Positions 26,582 to 34,041 of a stretch of 43,790 nucleotides of DNA are shown in pieces. Under the pieces are notes generated by a model that saw only the letters and a list, made by a program, of their open reading frames with translations, had not been told where the DNA came from and ran no database searches. The stretch covers positions 1-43,790 of the forward strand of contig CACZYP010000021.1 of assembly GCA_902785425.1 (NCBI GenBank), read 5' to 3'. The position numbers and the translations under genes were made by a program. The stretch comes from an uncultured Ruminococcus sp. Its GTDB lineage: Bacteria > Bacillota > Clostridia > Oscillospirales > Acutalibacteraceae. Within the stretch, counting starts at the first letter, position 1. Each line of letters starts with the position of its first letter.

Positions 26582-26623
26582 GAAGCCTTTCGGACGAAGT
26601 AAACAATCAAATATCTGTAAAAA

Positions 26624-26661
26624 ACATGCTCTGCAAACAGAATTGCGGAGCATGTTTTTTT
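26624..26661 (+). terminator. Terminator of the receptor operon
   Basis: A hairpin of about 13 bp (ACATGCTCTGCAA paired with TTGCGGAGCATGT, one mismatch) with a short loop and seven T. Confidence 0.85.
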
Positions 26662-26664
26662 GTC

Positions 26665-26691
26665 ACTATAAACGTACCTTCTGCATATAAT
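26665..26691 (+). promoter_or_regulatory. Candidate promoter of the DUF11-like gene, sporulation-sigma-like
   Basis: CATATAAT at 26684-26691 also fits the sigma-K/E -10 form CATANNNT, and AC at 26665-26666 lies 17 bp upstream. There is no convincing sigma-A -35 at 17 bp. Such short consensus sequences arise by chance, so this is only a suggestion. Confidence 0.3.
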
Positions 26692-26737
26692 GGAAACAAA
26701 GACACGATCATTCGATCAATTATGAAAGGAAGGTCAT

Positions 26738-27583
26738 ATGGCTCGATTTACAAATCAGGCACAGCTGACATACAATAATACCGTCACGGTGTCTAACCTC
26801 GCAGTCGGCGAGATACAGGACGTTCTCTCGATAAACAAGACTTCTGTCAATGATATTTATACAAATAACGATACTATCACATATGCCGTGAACATCATAA
26901 ACTCGGGAAGCACCGATCTTTCCGGTCTTACACTCACAGATGACCTCGGCGCATACACATTCGGAACATCAACGCTGGTTCCTCTCACCTACGTTCCCGA
27001 TACCGTCAAGTATTTCAGGAATTCCGTTCTGCAGGCGCCTCCTACGGTAACAACATCAAACGATCAGCTTGTCATTACGAATTTCACCGTTCCGGCAAAC
27101 GGCACTGCAACTTTCCTTTATGAGACTCAAACGAACGAATTTACCCCGTTGGATACAGGCAGCACCGTTACCAACACAGCAGAGCTCACAGGTAATTTCA
27201 CCGCTGTTTCCGCATCGGAGACGGTCGAAGCAAGCAGTGAACCGGAGCTTTCCGTTGTCAAGTCAATAGCGCCGATACCCGTTGCCGAAAACGGCACGGT
27301 AACGTATACGTTCGTGATAAACAACACGGGCAACACAGCCGTTACGACCGGTGCAGTTATCACCGACACATTCGACCCGCTTTTGAGCAACATTACGGTC
27401 ACGTTCAACGATACTCCCTGGGTAGCAGGCTCTGATTACACTTATGACACATCGACGGGCGTATTTACTTCTTTGGCAAATAAGGTCACTGTAGACGCTG
27501 CACAATTCACGCAGGACACCACTACGGGCGCAATAACCATAACGCCCGGCACGTCAACACTCGTTATTTCGGGAACGATATAA
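26738..27583 (+). CDS. DUF11-repeat (adhesin-like beta-sandwich) protein without signal peptide
   Basis: A 281-residue protein made of two DUF11-type repeats. The first (about 25-150) has LSINKTSVNDIYTNNDTITY and ends TVTNTAELTGNF. The second (about 168-280) has LSVVKSIAPIPVAENGTVTY and VTYTFVINNTGNTAVTTGAV. Thr, Asn, Val and Ile are abundant and cysteine is absent. These domains usually occur in secreted surface proteins, yet this one starts MARFTNQAQLTYNN with no signal peptide, no membrane helix and no sortase motif. The ATG follows AAAGGAAGG. Transcription ends at the hairpin 27599-27625. Alternatives are a spore-coat/exosporium-type protein or a non-classically exported one; the weak sporulation-like promoter is the only hint. 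Confidence 0.75.
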   Translation: MARFTNQAQLTYNNTVTVSNLAVGEIQDVLSINKTSVNDIYTNNDTITYAVNIINSGSTDLSGLTLTDDLGAYTFGTSTLVPLTYVPDTVKYFRNSVLQAPPTVTTSNDQLVITNFTVPANGTATFLYETQTNEFTPLDTGSTVTNTAELTGNFTAVSASETVEASSEPELSVVKSIAPIPVAENGTVTYTFVINNTGNTAVTTGAVITDTFDPLLSNITVTFNDTPWVAGSDYTYDTSTGVFTSLANKVTVDAAQFTQDTTTGAITITPGTSTLVISGTI

Positions 27584-27598
27584 TAAATAATATTACAA

Positions 27599-27625
27599 AA
27601 GCACCTCGACAAAACCGAGGTGCTT
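27599..27625. terminator. Terminator hairpin, left copy flanking repeat A
   Basis: A 10-bp stem AAGCACCTCG / CGAGGTGCTT with a 7-nt loop, 15 nt after the DUF11-like stop. The identical 27 bases recur at 27944-27970. On plus it is followed by CAGATTGTAGG, not by a T-run, as though the T-run had been displaced by the repeat. Confidence 0.8.
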
Positions 27626-27943
27626 CAGATTGTAGGAAAAGTAAAGAAACACATAACCAAAAATTTTCGCCAAGCCTTTTCAAAAGGCTTGCAGGGTGCA
27701 GGGGTGCGGTCTGCCGGTGGCAGACGTTGCCGCAAGGCAACAGCACCGACCGAGGCGGCAGCCGAGACCGGAGTCCCTGCCCGCCGGAGGCATGCTTACG
27801 CCCTTTTCGGGGTGAATTTCCGAAACAGTCCTATGGACTGTTTTGGAAAGAGGGGCATTTTGACAGAAAATGCCCCTAAACCGCCAGTTGCATCACGTTT
27901 TTCGCCGTGACACGGCGATGAAAAAACTATATCGACAGACTGA
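27626..27943 (+). repeat. Modular structured repeat, copy A, between duplicated terminators
   Basis: A non-coding 318-bp unit. Ends: CAGATTGTAGGAAAAGT on the left and, reversed, CAGTCTGTCGATATAGT on the right (imperfect inverted repeat). Inside, in order: the core TTTTCGCCAAGCC with hairpin to GGCTTGC, a GC-rich variable part, and a 90-nt module (27791-27880). That module has a stem TTTCCGAAACAGTCC with its partner and a second stem GGGGCATTTT / AAAATGCCCC. The module is 81/90 identical to copy B (39191-39280), including a G-T change that keeps pairing as a wobble. No credible gene. Confidence 0.8.
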
Positions 27944-27970
27944 AAGCACCTCGACAAAACCGAGGTGCTT
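27944..27970. terminator. Terminator hairpin, right copy flanking repeat A
   Basis: Identical in all 27 bases to 27599-27625, here followed by TTTTC on plus. On minus it lies nine bases after the stop of the cohesin-like gene that ends at 27979, so it probably terminates that operon. Confidence 0.8.
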
Positions 27971-27978
27971 TTCTTAGG

Positions 27979-28845
27979 TCACTGTTTTTTCTTGATAACA
28001 GTCATAACAACTACGCCAATTACAAGAGCCGCAAAAACTGCCGCTATCACGATCACTATAGCCTTGCTGTCAGACTTTTCGGGATGACTGCTTTGACTTG
28101 ATGTCATGGCTTTGGAAGCTTCACTTGCCGTGCTTTCTGTTGTATTCTGTGCGCTGTCTGCGGTTTCCGAAACGGAAGCAGAGGACGAAACCGATGAGGT
28201 TTCGGAGGACGATGTCCCGCCGGTGCTGTTTGACGCCATATACTCATCCTTATCGGTGCCGAGCATCAAAGCATCAAAATCGGTCTCTGACGATTTCTGC
28301 ATCTCTTCGATACTCTGTGCATCTATACCTGAAAAAGGCGAATCGTTCTTTTCGTAGCTGTTGACGGAAACGATCTCCTTTGCGGCGTAAGCGCTTTCGG
28401 GAAGATCTTCTTCCTCGTTTGTAAAAGTAAAGATCTCATCAAAAGTATGAGTTACCTTAAGGCTGCCCTTTGCTTTATCAAGCACCTTAAAGCTGAGCTT
28501 TACCACCATCTGCTCTTTTTTCAGATCATATCCGTTGACAACATCGATCGCAGAGTAATATATCTTGCCCGGCTCAACGTTATACATTGCGTTTTTGAAC
28601 GCCTCAAATCCGATCGATCCTTCGATATATTCGAGCGATTTTGCATCGTACTCAATATATGCGCCTGCGGCTTCAAGCGGCTCCGAAACTCCGCCCATGC
28701 GGTATTCGTAAGTTACCGTATCACCAGCTTTGACCTCCTGACCGTTTACTGACAATCCTTCGTCTGCAAATGCACATAACGCTGAAAGCATCATCATAAT
28801 CACCGCAAAAACTGCGGCTGATGTTTTTTTGACCGAAACTCTCAT
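27979..28845 (-). CDS. Membrane-anchored cohesin-like surface protein, second of a pair
   Basis: A 288-residue exported protein. A signal peptide (about 1-27, ending CAFADEG) is followed by a cohesin-like beta-sandwich at about 30-165: VKAGDTVTYEYRM, then AAGAYIEYDAKSLEYIEGSI and KIYYSAIDVVNGYD, the typical spacing of cohesin strands. A Ser/Thr/Ala/Glu-rich linker runs to about 255, then a helix (IVIVIAAVFAALVIGVVVM) and a KKKQ tail. The cohesin would face outside. Cohesins bind dockerin modules on enzymes; no dockerin is seen in this window. The ATG at 28845 follows GAGGTG, 12 bp after the preceding gene, which has the same layout. The two domains are quite different in sequence, so the duplication is old. 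Confidence 0.78.
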   Translation of the reverse strand: MRVSVKKTSAAVFAVIMMMLSALCAFADEGLSVNGQEVKAGDTVTYEYRMGGVSEPLEAAGAYIEYDAKSLEYIEGSIGFEAFKNAMYNVEPGKIYYSAIDVVNGYDLKKEQMVVKLSFKVLDKAKGSLKVTHTFDEIFTFTNEEEDLPESAYAAKEIVSVNSYEKNDSPFSGIDAQSIEEMQKSSETDFDALMLGTDKDEYMASNSTGGTSSSETSSVSSSASVSETADSAQNTTESTASEASKAMTSSQSSHPEKSDSKAIVIVIAAVFAALVIGVVVMTVIKKKQ

Positions 28846-28857
28846 TTTTTCACCTCA

Positions 28858-29706
28858 TTATTCAGAAAAATGACTACCCTTACCGCCTCTGTCACGAACC
28901 ATAATAATAACAGCCGTAACGGCAAGAACAAGTATACCTATTCCGCAAAGAGCAAGCATGAGCATTTTCTTCTGCTTTGCTTTCGTATTCGGTTTAGGTG
29001 TATCGAGCGTATCAAAGCGTATGCCCTGATCTGCAGGAATATCGCTCTGAGCAGATAATCTTGATGAATCAGGCTCTTCGGAAGCCTCTTCCGTAGGCAT
29101 TTCAAATATGATCTCTTCCTCGGAATCGCTCTCAACTGCCGATTCTGCCTTTGAAGAAGCCGCCGCACTCGAAGCAGCCTTAGACTCTGTTTTTGATGAA
29201 ACAGGATCCTCATTCGATGAAACAGCAGTTTCATCGGGAGCGACATTCACTCTTGTTACATCATAAGTATACGTATCATGAAGCTCTGTTTTTTTGTCAT
29301 CGAGGAAGTTTTTGACCTCGTAGTAAAGAGAGATGCTGTCGGCAGCGTCGTCTTTTACCTTGAACTCAACCGACGCAAGCGTGCTGTCCTCCATCATGTC
29401 AACGCCGTCAAGAATGATAGCATTTACTCTGATCTCGCCCTCAATGTCGGTGTTTGTAACGGTGCCTTTCAAAGAAGGCGTTTCAAGTGAACCGTCAATA
29501 TACGAAAGCGAAGCGCTGTCGTAGTAAATTGAAAAATCCACCGCCTGAATCTTTGTCGGGCAGGCTATGGCGTGAACATCAAAGCTTACAGTGTCGCCCT
29601 TTTTTACGTCATGAGAATTGACCTGAGCGGCAGATGCGGGAAACGCTGCAAAAAGAGCTGCCGCAGTTATAACTATCGCCATAAAAAGCGATCTTTTTCT
29701 AATCAT
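28858..29706 (-). CDS. Membrane-anchored cohesin-like surface protein, first of a pair
   Basis: A 282-residue exported protein. A signal peptide ends near FPASAAQ (about 27). A cohesin-like domain spans about 30-150: VKKGDTVSFDVHA, IQAVDFSIYYDSASLSYIDG and LASVEFKVKDDA. An acidic Ser/Ala/Glu-rich linker follows (SSKTESKAASSAAASSKAES), then one helix near 250-270 and a basic tail. The ATG at 29706 has CGGAGG upstream. The next gene follows after 12 bp, so both are co-transcribed. Only 60 bp separate it from secG, and most of that is the secG terminator; no separate promoter is clear, so expression may depend on read-through. It might bind dockerin proteins or be a different cohesin-fold carbohydrate or protein binder. 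Confidence 0.77.
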   Translation of the reverse strand: MIRKRSLFMAIVITAAALFAAFPASAAQVNSHDVKKGDTVSFDVHAIACPTKIQAVDFSIYYDSASLSYIDGSLETPSLKGTVTNTDIEGEIRVNAIILDGVDMMEDSTLASVEFKVKDDAADSISLYYEVKNFLDDKKTELHDTYTYDVTRVNVAPDETAVSSNEDPVSSKTESKAASSAAASSKAESAVESDSEEEIIFEMPTEEASEEPDSSRLSAQSDIPADQGIRFDTLDTPKPNTKAKQKKMLMLALCGIGILVLAVTAVIIMVRDRGGKGSHFSE

Positions 29707-29730
29707 TATGATACCTCCGAGATAATAATG

Positions 29731-29759
29731 AAAAAGCGAACTCTCAGAGTCCGCTTTTT
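29731..29759 (-). terminator. Terminator downstream of secG
   Basis: A stem AAAAAGCGGACTC / GAGTTCGCTTTTT on minus (one G-T pair) with a TGA loop and a T-run, just after the secG stop and before the cohesin-like genes. A partial terminator would let some transcripts continue into them. Confidence 0.7.
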
Positions 29760-29766
29760 TCGGAAA

Positions 29767-30021
29767 TCACATAAAATGCTCAATGCCGTTGATACCGATC
29801 ACAACGAGTACGAAGCCGATTACAAAAGCCTTTGTCCAACGAGCAAGGAATGCATCGAGTGAACGAGCCTTATTCTTCGAAAGGAAGGTATCAGCGCCTC
29901 CCGTGATAGTACCGAGACCCTGCGTATTGCCCTCCTGGAGCATGATAACTACTACAAGAGCTATTGCAAAAACAATAAGCAGAGAGCCAAGAACAAATTC
30001 AAGAATGACCTTTAATTCCAT
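29767..30021 (-). CDS. secG: Preprotein translocase subunit SecG
   Basis: An 84-residue membrane protein, the usual SecG size, with two helices (about 8-28 and 60-80). The conserved inter-helix motif is MLQEGNTQGLGTITGGADTF, where SecG normally has LQ-x-x-x-x-x-G-L-x-x-x-x-G-G. It is part of the SecYEG export channel. The frame extends upstream to 30045, but the ATG at 30021 directly follows GGAGGTGG and gives the standard N-terminus MELKVILEF. It has its own promoter at 30055-30083 and a terminator at 29731-29759. Confidence 0.93.
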   Translation of the reverse strand: MELKVILEFVLGSLLIVFAIALVVVIMLQEGNTQGLGTITGGADTFLSKNKARSLDAFLARWTKAFVIGFVLVVIGINGIEHFM

Positions 30022-30054
30022 TTTTCCACCTCCAAAGGCACTCACATCTTTTTT

Positions 30055-30083
30055 ATTTTACCACAACACAGTGAAAGTTTCAA
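30055..30083 (-). promoter_or_regulatory. Promoter of secG
   Basis: Minus strand: TTGAAA at 30083-30078, a 17-bp spacer, and TAAAAT at 30060-30055, about 34 nt before the ATG. Confidence 0.75.
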
Positions 30084-30138
30084 GTGTTTGATAAAATATT
30101 TTCTAAAATGACACGATTGAAATTACCGTTACATAATT

Positions 30139-31653
30139 TTAATAAAGAACAATAATTGCCCCTGAAGGAACCGTACCGGTGATCTTTCCGCCCGAAACGG
30201 TGAACTCGGCGTTCGTGACCTTGTCATTGTAAGTGCCGTCTGCAAGAACGGAAACAGCATCAAGCGCATAATCCGAAGTTGTACCATTGATGATAACAGC
30301 GCCCTTTTCACCACGTTCGATCATCATAACTTTACCGCTGTCGCCGTCGGGATTTGTTATAGTCTCACCAAGGCCTGCCATCTCATTTCTGAAATGGTTC
30401 AAAGCAGAAACGTTGTCGCTCTTGTAGCCGTCGGAACCTGCTTCACCGATCTTGTTGTTGCCCCACTGATCCTCGGTGCTTGCGCCTGCAGGTCTGCTGA
30501 AAAACAGCGGAGCACCGCCTGCTCTTGCAGCGATAACTGCCCAGCCGTACTCTATCTCGGATTCCTCAAAATTCTCCCATGAACCGTCGTTGCAGTAGTT
30601 ATCGTGCGACTCTACCCATGTGACAAACTTTGACTCATCGACTTTAGAGCTGCCGTAGCTTGAAATATTGGACACGGTGAAATTGCCGTTGCATACTCTC
30701 CTGACAGCCTCGCCGTAGTTGGAGGCAGTAACGCTCATGAACTCTGCATAGCCGTCGATCCTGTCGTTTTCGCCCTGGAGAATCTCGCCGTACTGGAACT
30801 CTGCGCCGTTGTTGATAACAGTCGGCCAGAAATCGGAAGCAAACGTGTCTTTATCATCGGGAAGCTCTATGTGCTTAGCAGCATCGAAACGGAAACCCGA
30901 AGCGCCGTCTGCGATAACGTTCTTAAGATAGTCGAGTATATAATTCTGAACAGCCTTATCCTGCGTATTGAGATCATGCAGAGCGAGCAGATCGCCCTGT
31001 GTTACCTGGCGGCGGCTCGAATAGCTGTTTATCTCGCCGTTATCATGGAACGGCTCGTCACAAAGATTCTTGATATTGTCGGAAACTGCGCTCATATCGC
31101 TCGAAACATGATTCATAGGAACGTCAACGATAACGGAGATGCCAAGCTCCTTAGCCTTTGCACACATAGCCTTGAACTCATCTTCCGTACCGAGCTGATA
31201 GTTGCCGATCTTGTAATCGGTGGGCTGGTAATGGTAGTACCATTTTCCTTTTCCGAAAAGCTCCATACCGCCGTCTTCACCGACAACACATTCGTTTATC
31301 GGCGATGTCTGTATCGAAGTATAGCCTGCCTCTTTGATAGCTTCAAGGTTTTCCGTAATGGTCTTGAAAGACCAGCTCCAGCAGTGAAGTATAGCACCGT
31401 AGTTCAAAGCGATCGAGCCGTCGTCTTTCTTCTGATACGAAAAGTCCTTATCGCCGCTTGAAATAGTTTTTCCGCTCGGTGCCGCCGATGATTCGCTTGC
31501 CTGCGAATCAGCAGCCTGAGAGACAACACTCGATGCATCTGCCGATGATGCCGTACTTGAAACATTGCCCTGCGTCTGTCCGCAGCCTGTTACAGCCATA
31601 GCAGCAAGCATGGCCGATAAAACGACTGCTGTCATTTTCTTCATCTTTTTCAT
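30139..31653 (-). CDS. Alpha-amylase lipoprotein, GH13
   Basis: A 504-residue extracellular lipoprotein. The signal peptide ends in the lipobox AVTGC (Cys near 23), followed by a Ser/Ala/Gln-rich linker to about 60. The rest is a GH13 amylase barrel with all four conserved regions: DVPMNH (I), GFRFDAAKH with the nucleophile Asp (II), GEILQGE with the acid/base Glu (III) and VESHDN (IV). It hydrolyses alpha-1,4 bonds in starch at the cell surface. There is no dockerin, carbohydrate-binding module or sortase signal, so the lipid anchor alone would hold it. The ATG at 31653 follows AAGGAT. It lies 26 bp after the alpha/beta hydrolase, the last gene of a three-gene unit. No terminator is evident before secG. 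Confidence 0.92.
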   Translation of the reverse strand: MKKMKKMTAVVLSAMLAAMAVTGCGQTQGNVSSTASSADASSVVSQAADSQASESSAAPSGKTISSGDKDFSYQKKDDGSIALNYGAILHCWSWSFKTITENLEAIKEAGYTSIQTSPINECVVGEDGGMELFGKGKWYYHYQPTDYKIGNYQLGTEDEFKAMCAKAKELGISVIVDVPMNHVSSDMSAVSDNIKNLCDEPFHDNGEINSYSSRRQVTQGDLLALHDLNTQDKAVQNYILDYLKNVIADGASGFRFDAAKHIELPDDKDTFASDFWPTVINNGAEFQYGEILQGENDRIDGYAEFMSVTASNYGEAVRRVCNGNFTVSNISSYGSSKVDESKFVTWVESHDNYCNDGSWENFEESEIEYGWAVIAARAGGAPLFFSRPAGASTEDQWGNNKIGEAGSDGYKSDNVSALNHFRNEMAGLGETITNPDGDSGKVMMIERGEKGAVIINGTTSDYALDAVSVLADGTYNDKVTNAEFTVSGGKITGTVPSGAIIVLY

Positions 31654-31679
31654 AAACACACATCCTTTTTGATCTAAAC

Positions 31680-32495
31680 TCAATTGACCCGATAAAGCAG
31701 ATCCTCTATCAGGCGGTTTACTGTTTCCGGGGCGTCGGTGTTGGAATTATGCCCCGCATTTTTTATCCATTCGATCGGGATACCCGATTCCTTATGCCAC
31801 GCCTTGTTGTATCTGATACAAGACCCTGCATGATCTTTCTCACCGCAGATAAGAAGCGCCGGGCATTTTATCTCATAAGGCAGGTCTGCTTCCATAGATT
31901 CTGCAAGCATTCTGAATCCGTGACCCGATAATCTCGCATAACGCTCCTGATCGCCGTCGTACACCATCATCATATCAAGCATGAGCTTTCTGCCGTATTC
32001 CGTACAGGCAACGCCGTTTGTGCCCGATTTAAGAAGCGACTTCCACGGATAATGACGATAAACAGGCTCCATTCTTTTAAGCAGCCATATCTCGGCAGAG
32101 GTCACGTATTTTCTCTGCAAAGGCGCAGAGTCGATCGAAACGAAGCCTTTAAGCTTATCAGGATAGATTTGAGAATACATCTGCCCTACATATCCGCCCA
32201 TAGACTGACCGATCACGATCGGAGCTGATATGCCCTCCTTATTCAGAATACCGTCAAGCCATCTTGCCTTGTCTTCAAGATTGAAAGTAAGATCGAAAGG
32301 CCACGACGAAGCATGTCCGGGGGCGTCCCATACAAAGACACGGTATTTGTCCTTGAAGTATTCTATCTGTTTATCAAACAATCTGTGATCGGCAGTCAGA
32401 CCGGGAAGAAAAACAAGAGCAGACGGTGAGTCTTTCTTCTCGTTCGTCCAATAGTGTATCGTGCCGCATTCCGTTTTATATGTCTTCTCTATCAT
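31680..32495 (-). CDS. Alpha/beta-hydrolase fold protein
   Basis: A 271-residue cytoplasmic hydrolase with a complete triad: GQSMGG with Ser98, CGEKDH with Asp221 and NAGHNSN with His249. FLPGLTADHRLFD near 29-41 is the oxyanion-hole strand. The fold is that of small esterases, epoxide hydrolases or MenH-like lyases; the substrate is not identifiable. The frame runs far upstream inside the phosphatase gene. The ATG at 32495, giving MIEKTYKTECGTIHYW, is the sensible start and overlaps the phosphatase end by 20 bases (ATG 32504 is an alternative). The overlap indicates translational coupling. Confidence 0.82.
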   Translation of the reverse strand: MIEKTYKTECGTIHYWTNEKKDSPSALVFLPGLTADHRLFDKQIEYFKDKYRVFVWDAPGHASSWPFDLTFNLEDKARWLDGILNKEGISAPIVIGQSMGGYVGQMYSQIYPDKLKGFVSIDSAPLQRKYVTSAEIWLLKRMEPVYRHYPWKSLLKSGTNGVACTEYGRKLMLDMMMVYDGDQERYARLSGHGFRMLAESMEADLPYEIKCPALLICGEKDHAGSCIRYNKAWHKESGIPIEWIKNAGHNSNTDAPETVNRLIEDLLYRVN

Positions 32496-33177
32496 CCGGA
32501 TCATTCCCGCTGTAATCATCAAAGTATGCGATACTGTCCGTATCGTCGTACTCATCTTTTTCCTTTTCATAAGGCAGCCTTGAGTAAACCTCTGCAACCT
32601 TGTCACGCATCCAGAGCGACGGCATTATTCTTATCGAAAAACCGCAGCCGTCGTCCATCGCCCAATCGAATGGCTTTGCCTGAGGCAGACCGTATATCGA
32701 AAGCAGCGTCATTATAACGCCTCCGTGCGTAACGATAACCGCATCGGTATTGCCCGTTTTAATAAGACCGTCTACAATATTCTGGAAGATCTTACAGATA
32801 CGCTTTGTAAACTCCGCACCGCTCTCGCCTTTAGGCGGCTTTACAGATGTGTCGCCTGCGAGCCACTTTTTGAAATCTTCATTTGAAACGAGGCTGTCAG
32901 CCGTTCTGCCTTCCCACTCACCGAAGCTGCATTCACGAAGATCGTCGATAACTATCGGCTTCATTGCGGGATAAAGTATCTCGCACGTCTGAAGGCAGCG
33001 CTTGAGCGGACTTGTGAAAACTACCGCTGTTCCGGGGTAAACAAATTCTTTATCGAGCTTTTTAAGCTCTTTTATACCGTCTTTTGAAAGTTCAACGTCC
33101 TTAGTTCCGACATAAACGCCTTTGCGTGATTCCTCACAAGCGCCGTGACGGATAAAATGTATATTATACGATTTCAT
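32476..33177 (-). CDS. Histidine phosphatase superfamily protein
   Basis: A 233-residue protein of the phosphoglycerate-mutase-like phosphatase family. The catalytic motif FIRHG is at 8-12 with His11 as the phospho-acceptor. LRECSFGEWEG is near 80, and VTHGGVI near 150 supplies the second histidine. This resembles CobC/alpha-ribazole-phosphatase-like and small broad-specificity phosphatases. The ~35-residue C-terminal tail is very acidic (D/E/Y-rich), which is unusual. The ATG follows AAAAGGAAGC. It is the first gene of the unit with the hydrolase and the amylase, and is divergent from the Xre gene. Specificity cannot be told. Confidence 0.85.
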   Translation of the reverse strand: MKSYNIHFIRHGACEESRKGVYVGTKDVELSKDGIKELKKLDKEFVYPGTAVVFTSPLKRCLQTCEILYPAMKPIVIDDLRECSFGEWEGRTADSLVSNEDFKKWLAGDTSVKPPKGESGAEFTKRICKIFQNIVDGLIKTGNTDAVIVTHGGVIMTLLSIYGLPQAKPFDWAMDDGCGFSIRIMPSLWMRDKVAEVYSRLPYEKEKDEYDDTDSIAYFDDYSGNDPDDREDI

Positions 33178-33200
33178 TTTTGCTTCCTTTTAAAATAGTA

Positions 33201-33229
33201 TTTACTCTTTGTAATAATTGTGATATACT
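33201..33229 (+). promoter_or_regulatory. Promoter of the Xre-type regulator gene
   Basis: TTTACT at 33201-33206, a 17-bp spacer, and TATACT at 33224-33229. The implied transcript start near 33236 makes the GTG at 33261 a better start codon than the ATG at 33243. Confidence 0.6.
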
Positions 33230-33260
33230 GAATGTATAACTCATGAAAGGTCTGATGTAC

Positions 33261-33968
33261 GTGAATAAAGATTTTCCGAGGATCCTTACGCTGCTTCGTG
33301 AGGAGCGTGGCCTTAGCCAGAAGAAAGCCGCCGAAGCGCTCGGCATATCGCAGCCGCTTCTTTCGCACTACGAGAAAGGCATAAGAGAATGCGGCCTTGA
33401 ATTTGTTGTCCGTGCCGCCGATCTTTATGATGTATCGTGCGATTATCTGCTCGGAAGATCGGCAGAGCGCAGACCATCAAGACAAATGCCAGAAACGATC
33501 ATAAGAACGGAGCATGAAGAAAGCTTTGCGCCCTCTCGCCATACCCGTACAGGCATAATAAACGCCATGAACAAGAAGCTCGTCATGCAGTCGCTGCACA
33601 TCATTTTTGATATTCTTGACAGGATCGACAACATCGGGCTCAGCACGGAAATATCATCGTATCTGTCATCGGCGGTCTATATCGTGTTCAGACTCATCTA
33701 CTCATCAAATCCGAGAAATTCGCAGAATATGTTCTCACAGGCGGAGCATATCTATAAAGGAAAGCTGCACGCCGTGCAGACAGTCTGCGAAAGCAACGCC
33801 GAAAACATTGCGTTCGGGCTGCCTATCGAGGAATACAAGAGCGTAGACCGTGCAGACAGACCGGAGCTTTCTCCGGAAAGACTTGAAACGGACTACCCCG
33901 AACAAGCAGGCTCCCTGTTCAGCCTTATACAGAATACCGAGCAGCGAATTACAAAAACTCACTTCTGA
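33261..33968 (+). CDS. Xre-family DNA-binding regulator
   Basis: A 235-residue protein. Residues 1-60 form a Cro/C1-type HTH: MNKDFPRILTLLREERGLSQ, then KKAAEALGISQPLLSHYEKG with the recognition helix at about 31-42. CDYLLG closes the domain. The rest (about 75-235) is mostly helical with no recognised domain; it includes a segment on mother-cell-like HTH proteins' usual length but no metal or ligand motif. The GTG at 33261 is ten bases from AAAGG and gives the form expected for the family; ATG 33243 and 33255 are alternatives. It is divergent from the phosphatase-hydrolase-amylase unit. Control of that unit or of itself is inferred from position only. Confidence 0.8.
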   Translation: MNKDFPRILTLLREERGLSQKKAAEALGISQPLLSHYEKGIRECGLEFVVRAADLYDVSCDYLLGRSAERRPSRQMPETIIRTEHEESFAPSRHTRTGIINAMNKKLVMQSLHIIFDILDRIDNIGLSTEISSYLSSAVYIVFRLIYSSNPRNSQNMFSQAEHIYKGKLHAVQTVCESNAENIAFGLPIEEYKSVDRADRPELSPERLETDYPEQAGSLFSLIQNTEQRITKTHF

Positions 33969-33987
33969 TACTTCCGGTTATCCAAAT

Positions 33988-34037
33988 ACAGCACTGACAT
34001 TTAGTACGATAAACTATTGATGTCAGTGCTGTTTTTT
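33988..34037. terminator. Bidirectional terminator between Xre and pseudokinase genes
   Basis: A perfect 13-bp stem ACAGCACTGACAT / ATGTCAGTGCTGT with a 19-nt loop and T6 on plus. It lies between convergent gene ends (33968 and 34042). On minus the tail is ATTTGG, weaker. Confidence 0.8.
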
Positions 34038-34041
34038 GCTG

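Noticed and set aside
27620..27910. Open frame across repeat A as a gene
   Set aside because: It has no ribosome site, its composition follows the hairpin repeats, and matching frames are broken in copy B.
30139..31653. Dockerin on the alpha-amylase that would bind the neighbouring cohesins
   Set aside because: The C-terminus ends with an amylase beta domain; there is no repeated calcium-loop motif of a dockerin anywhere in the protein.
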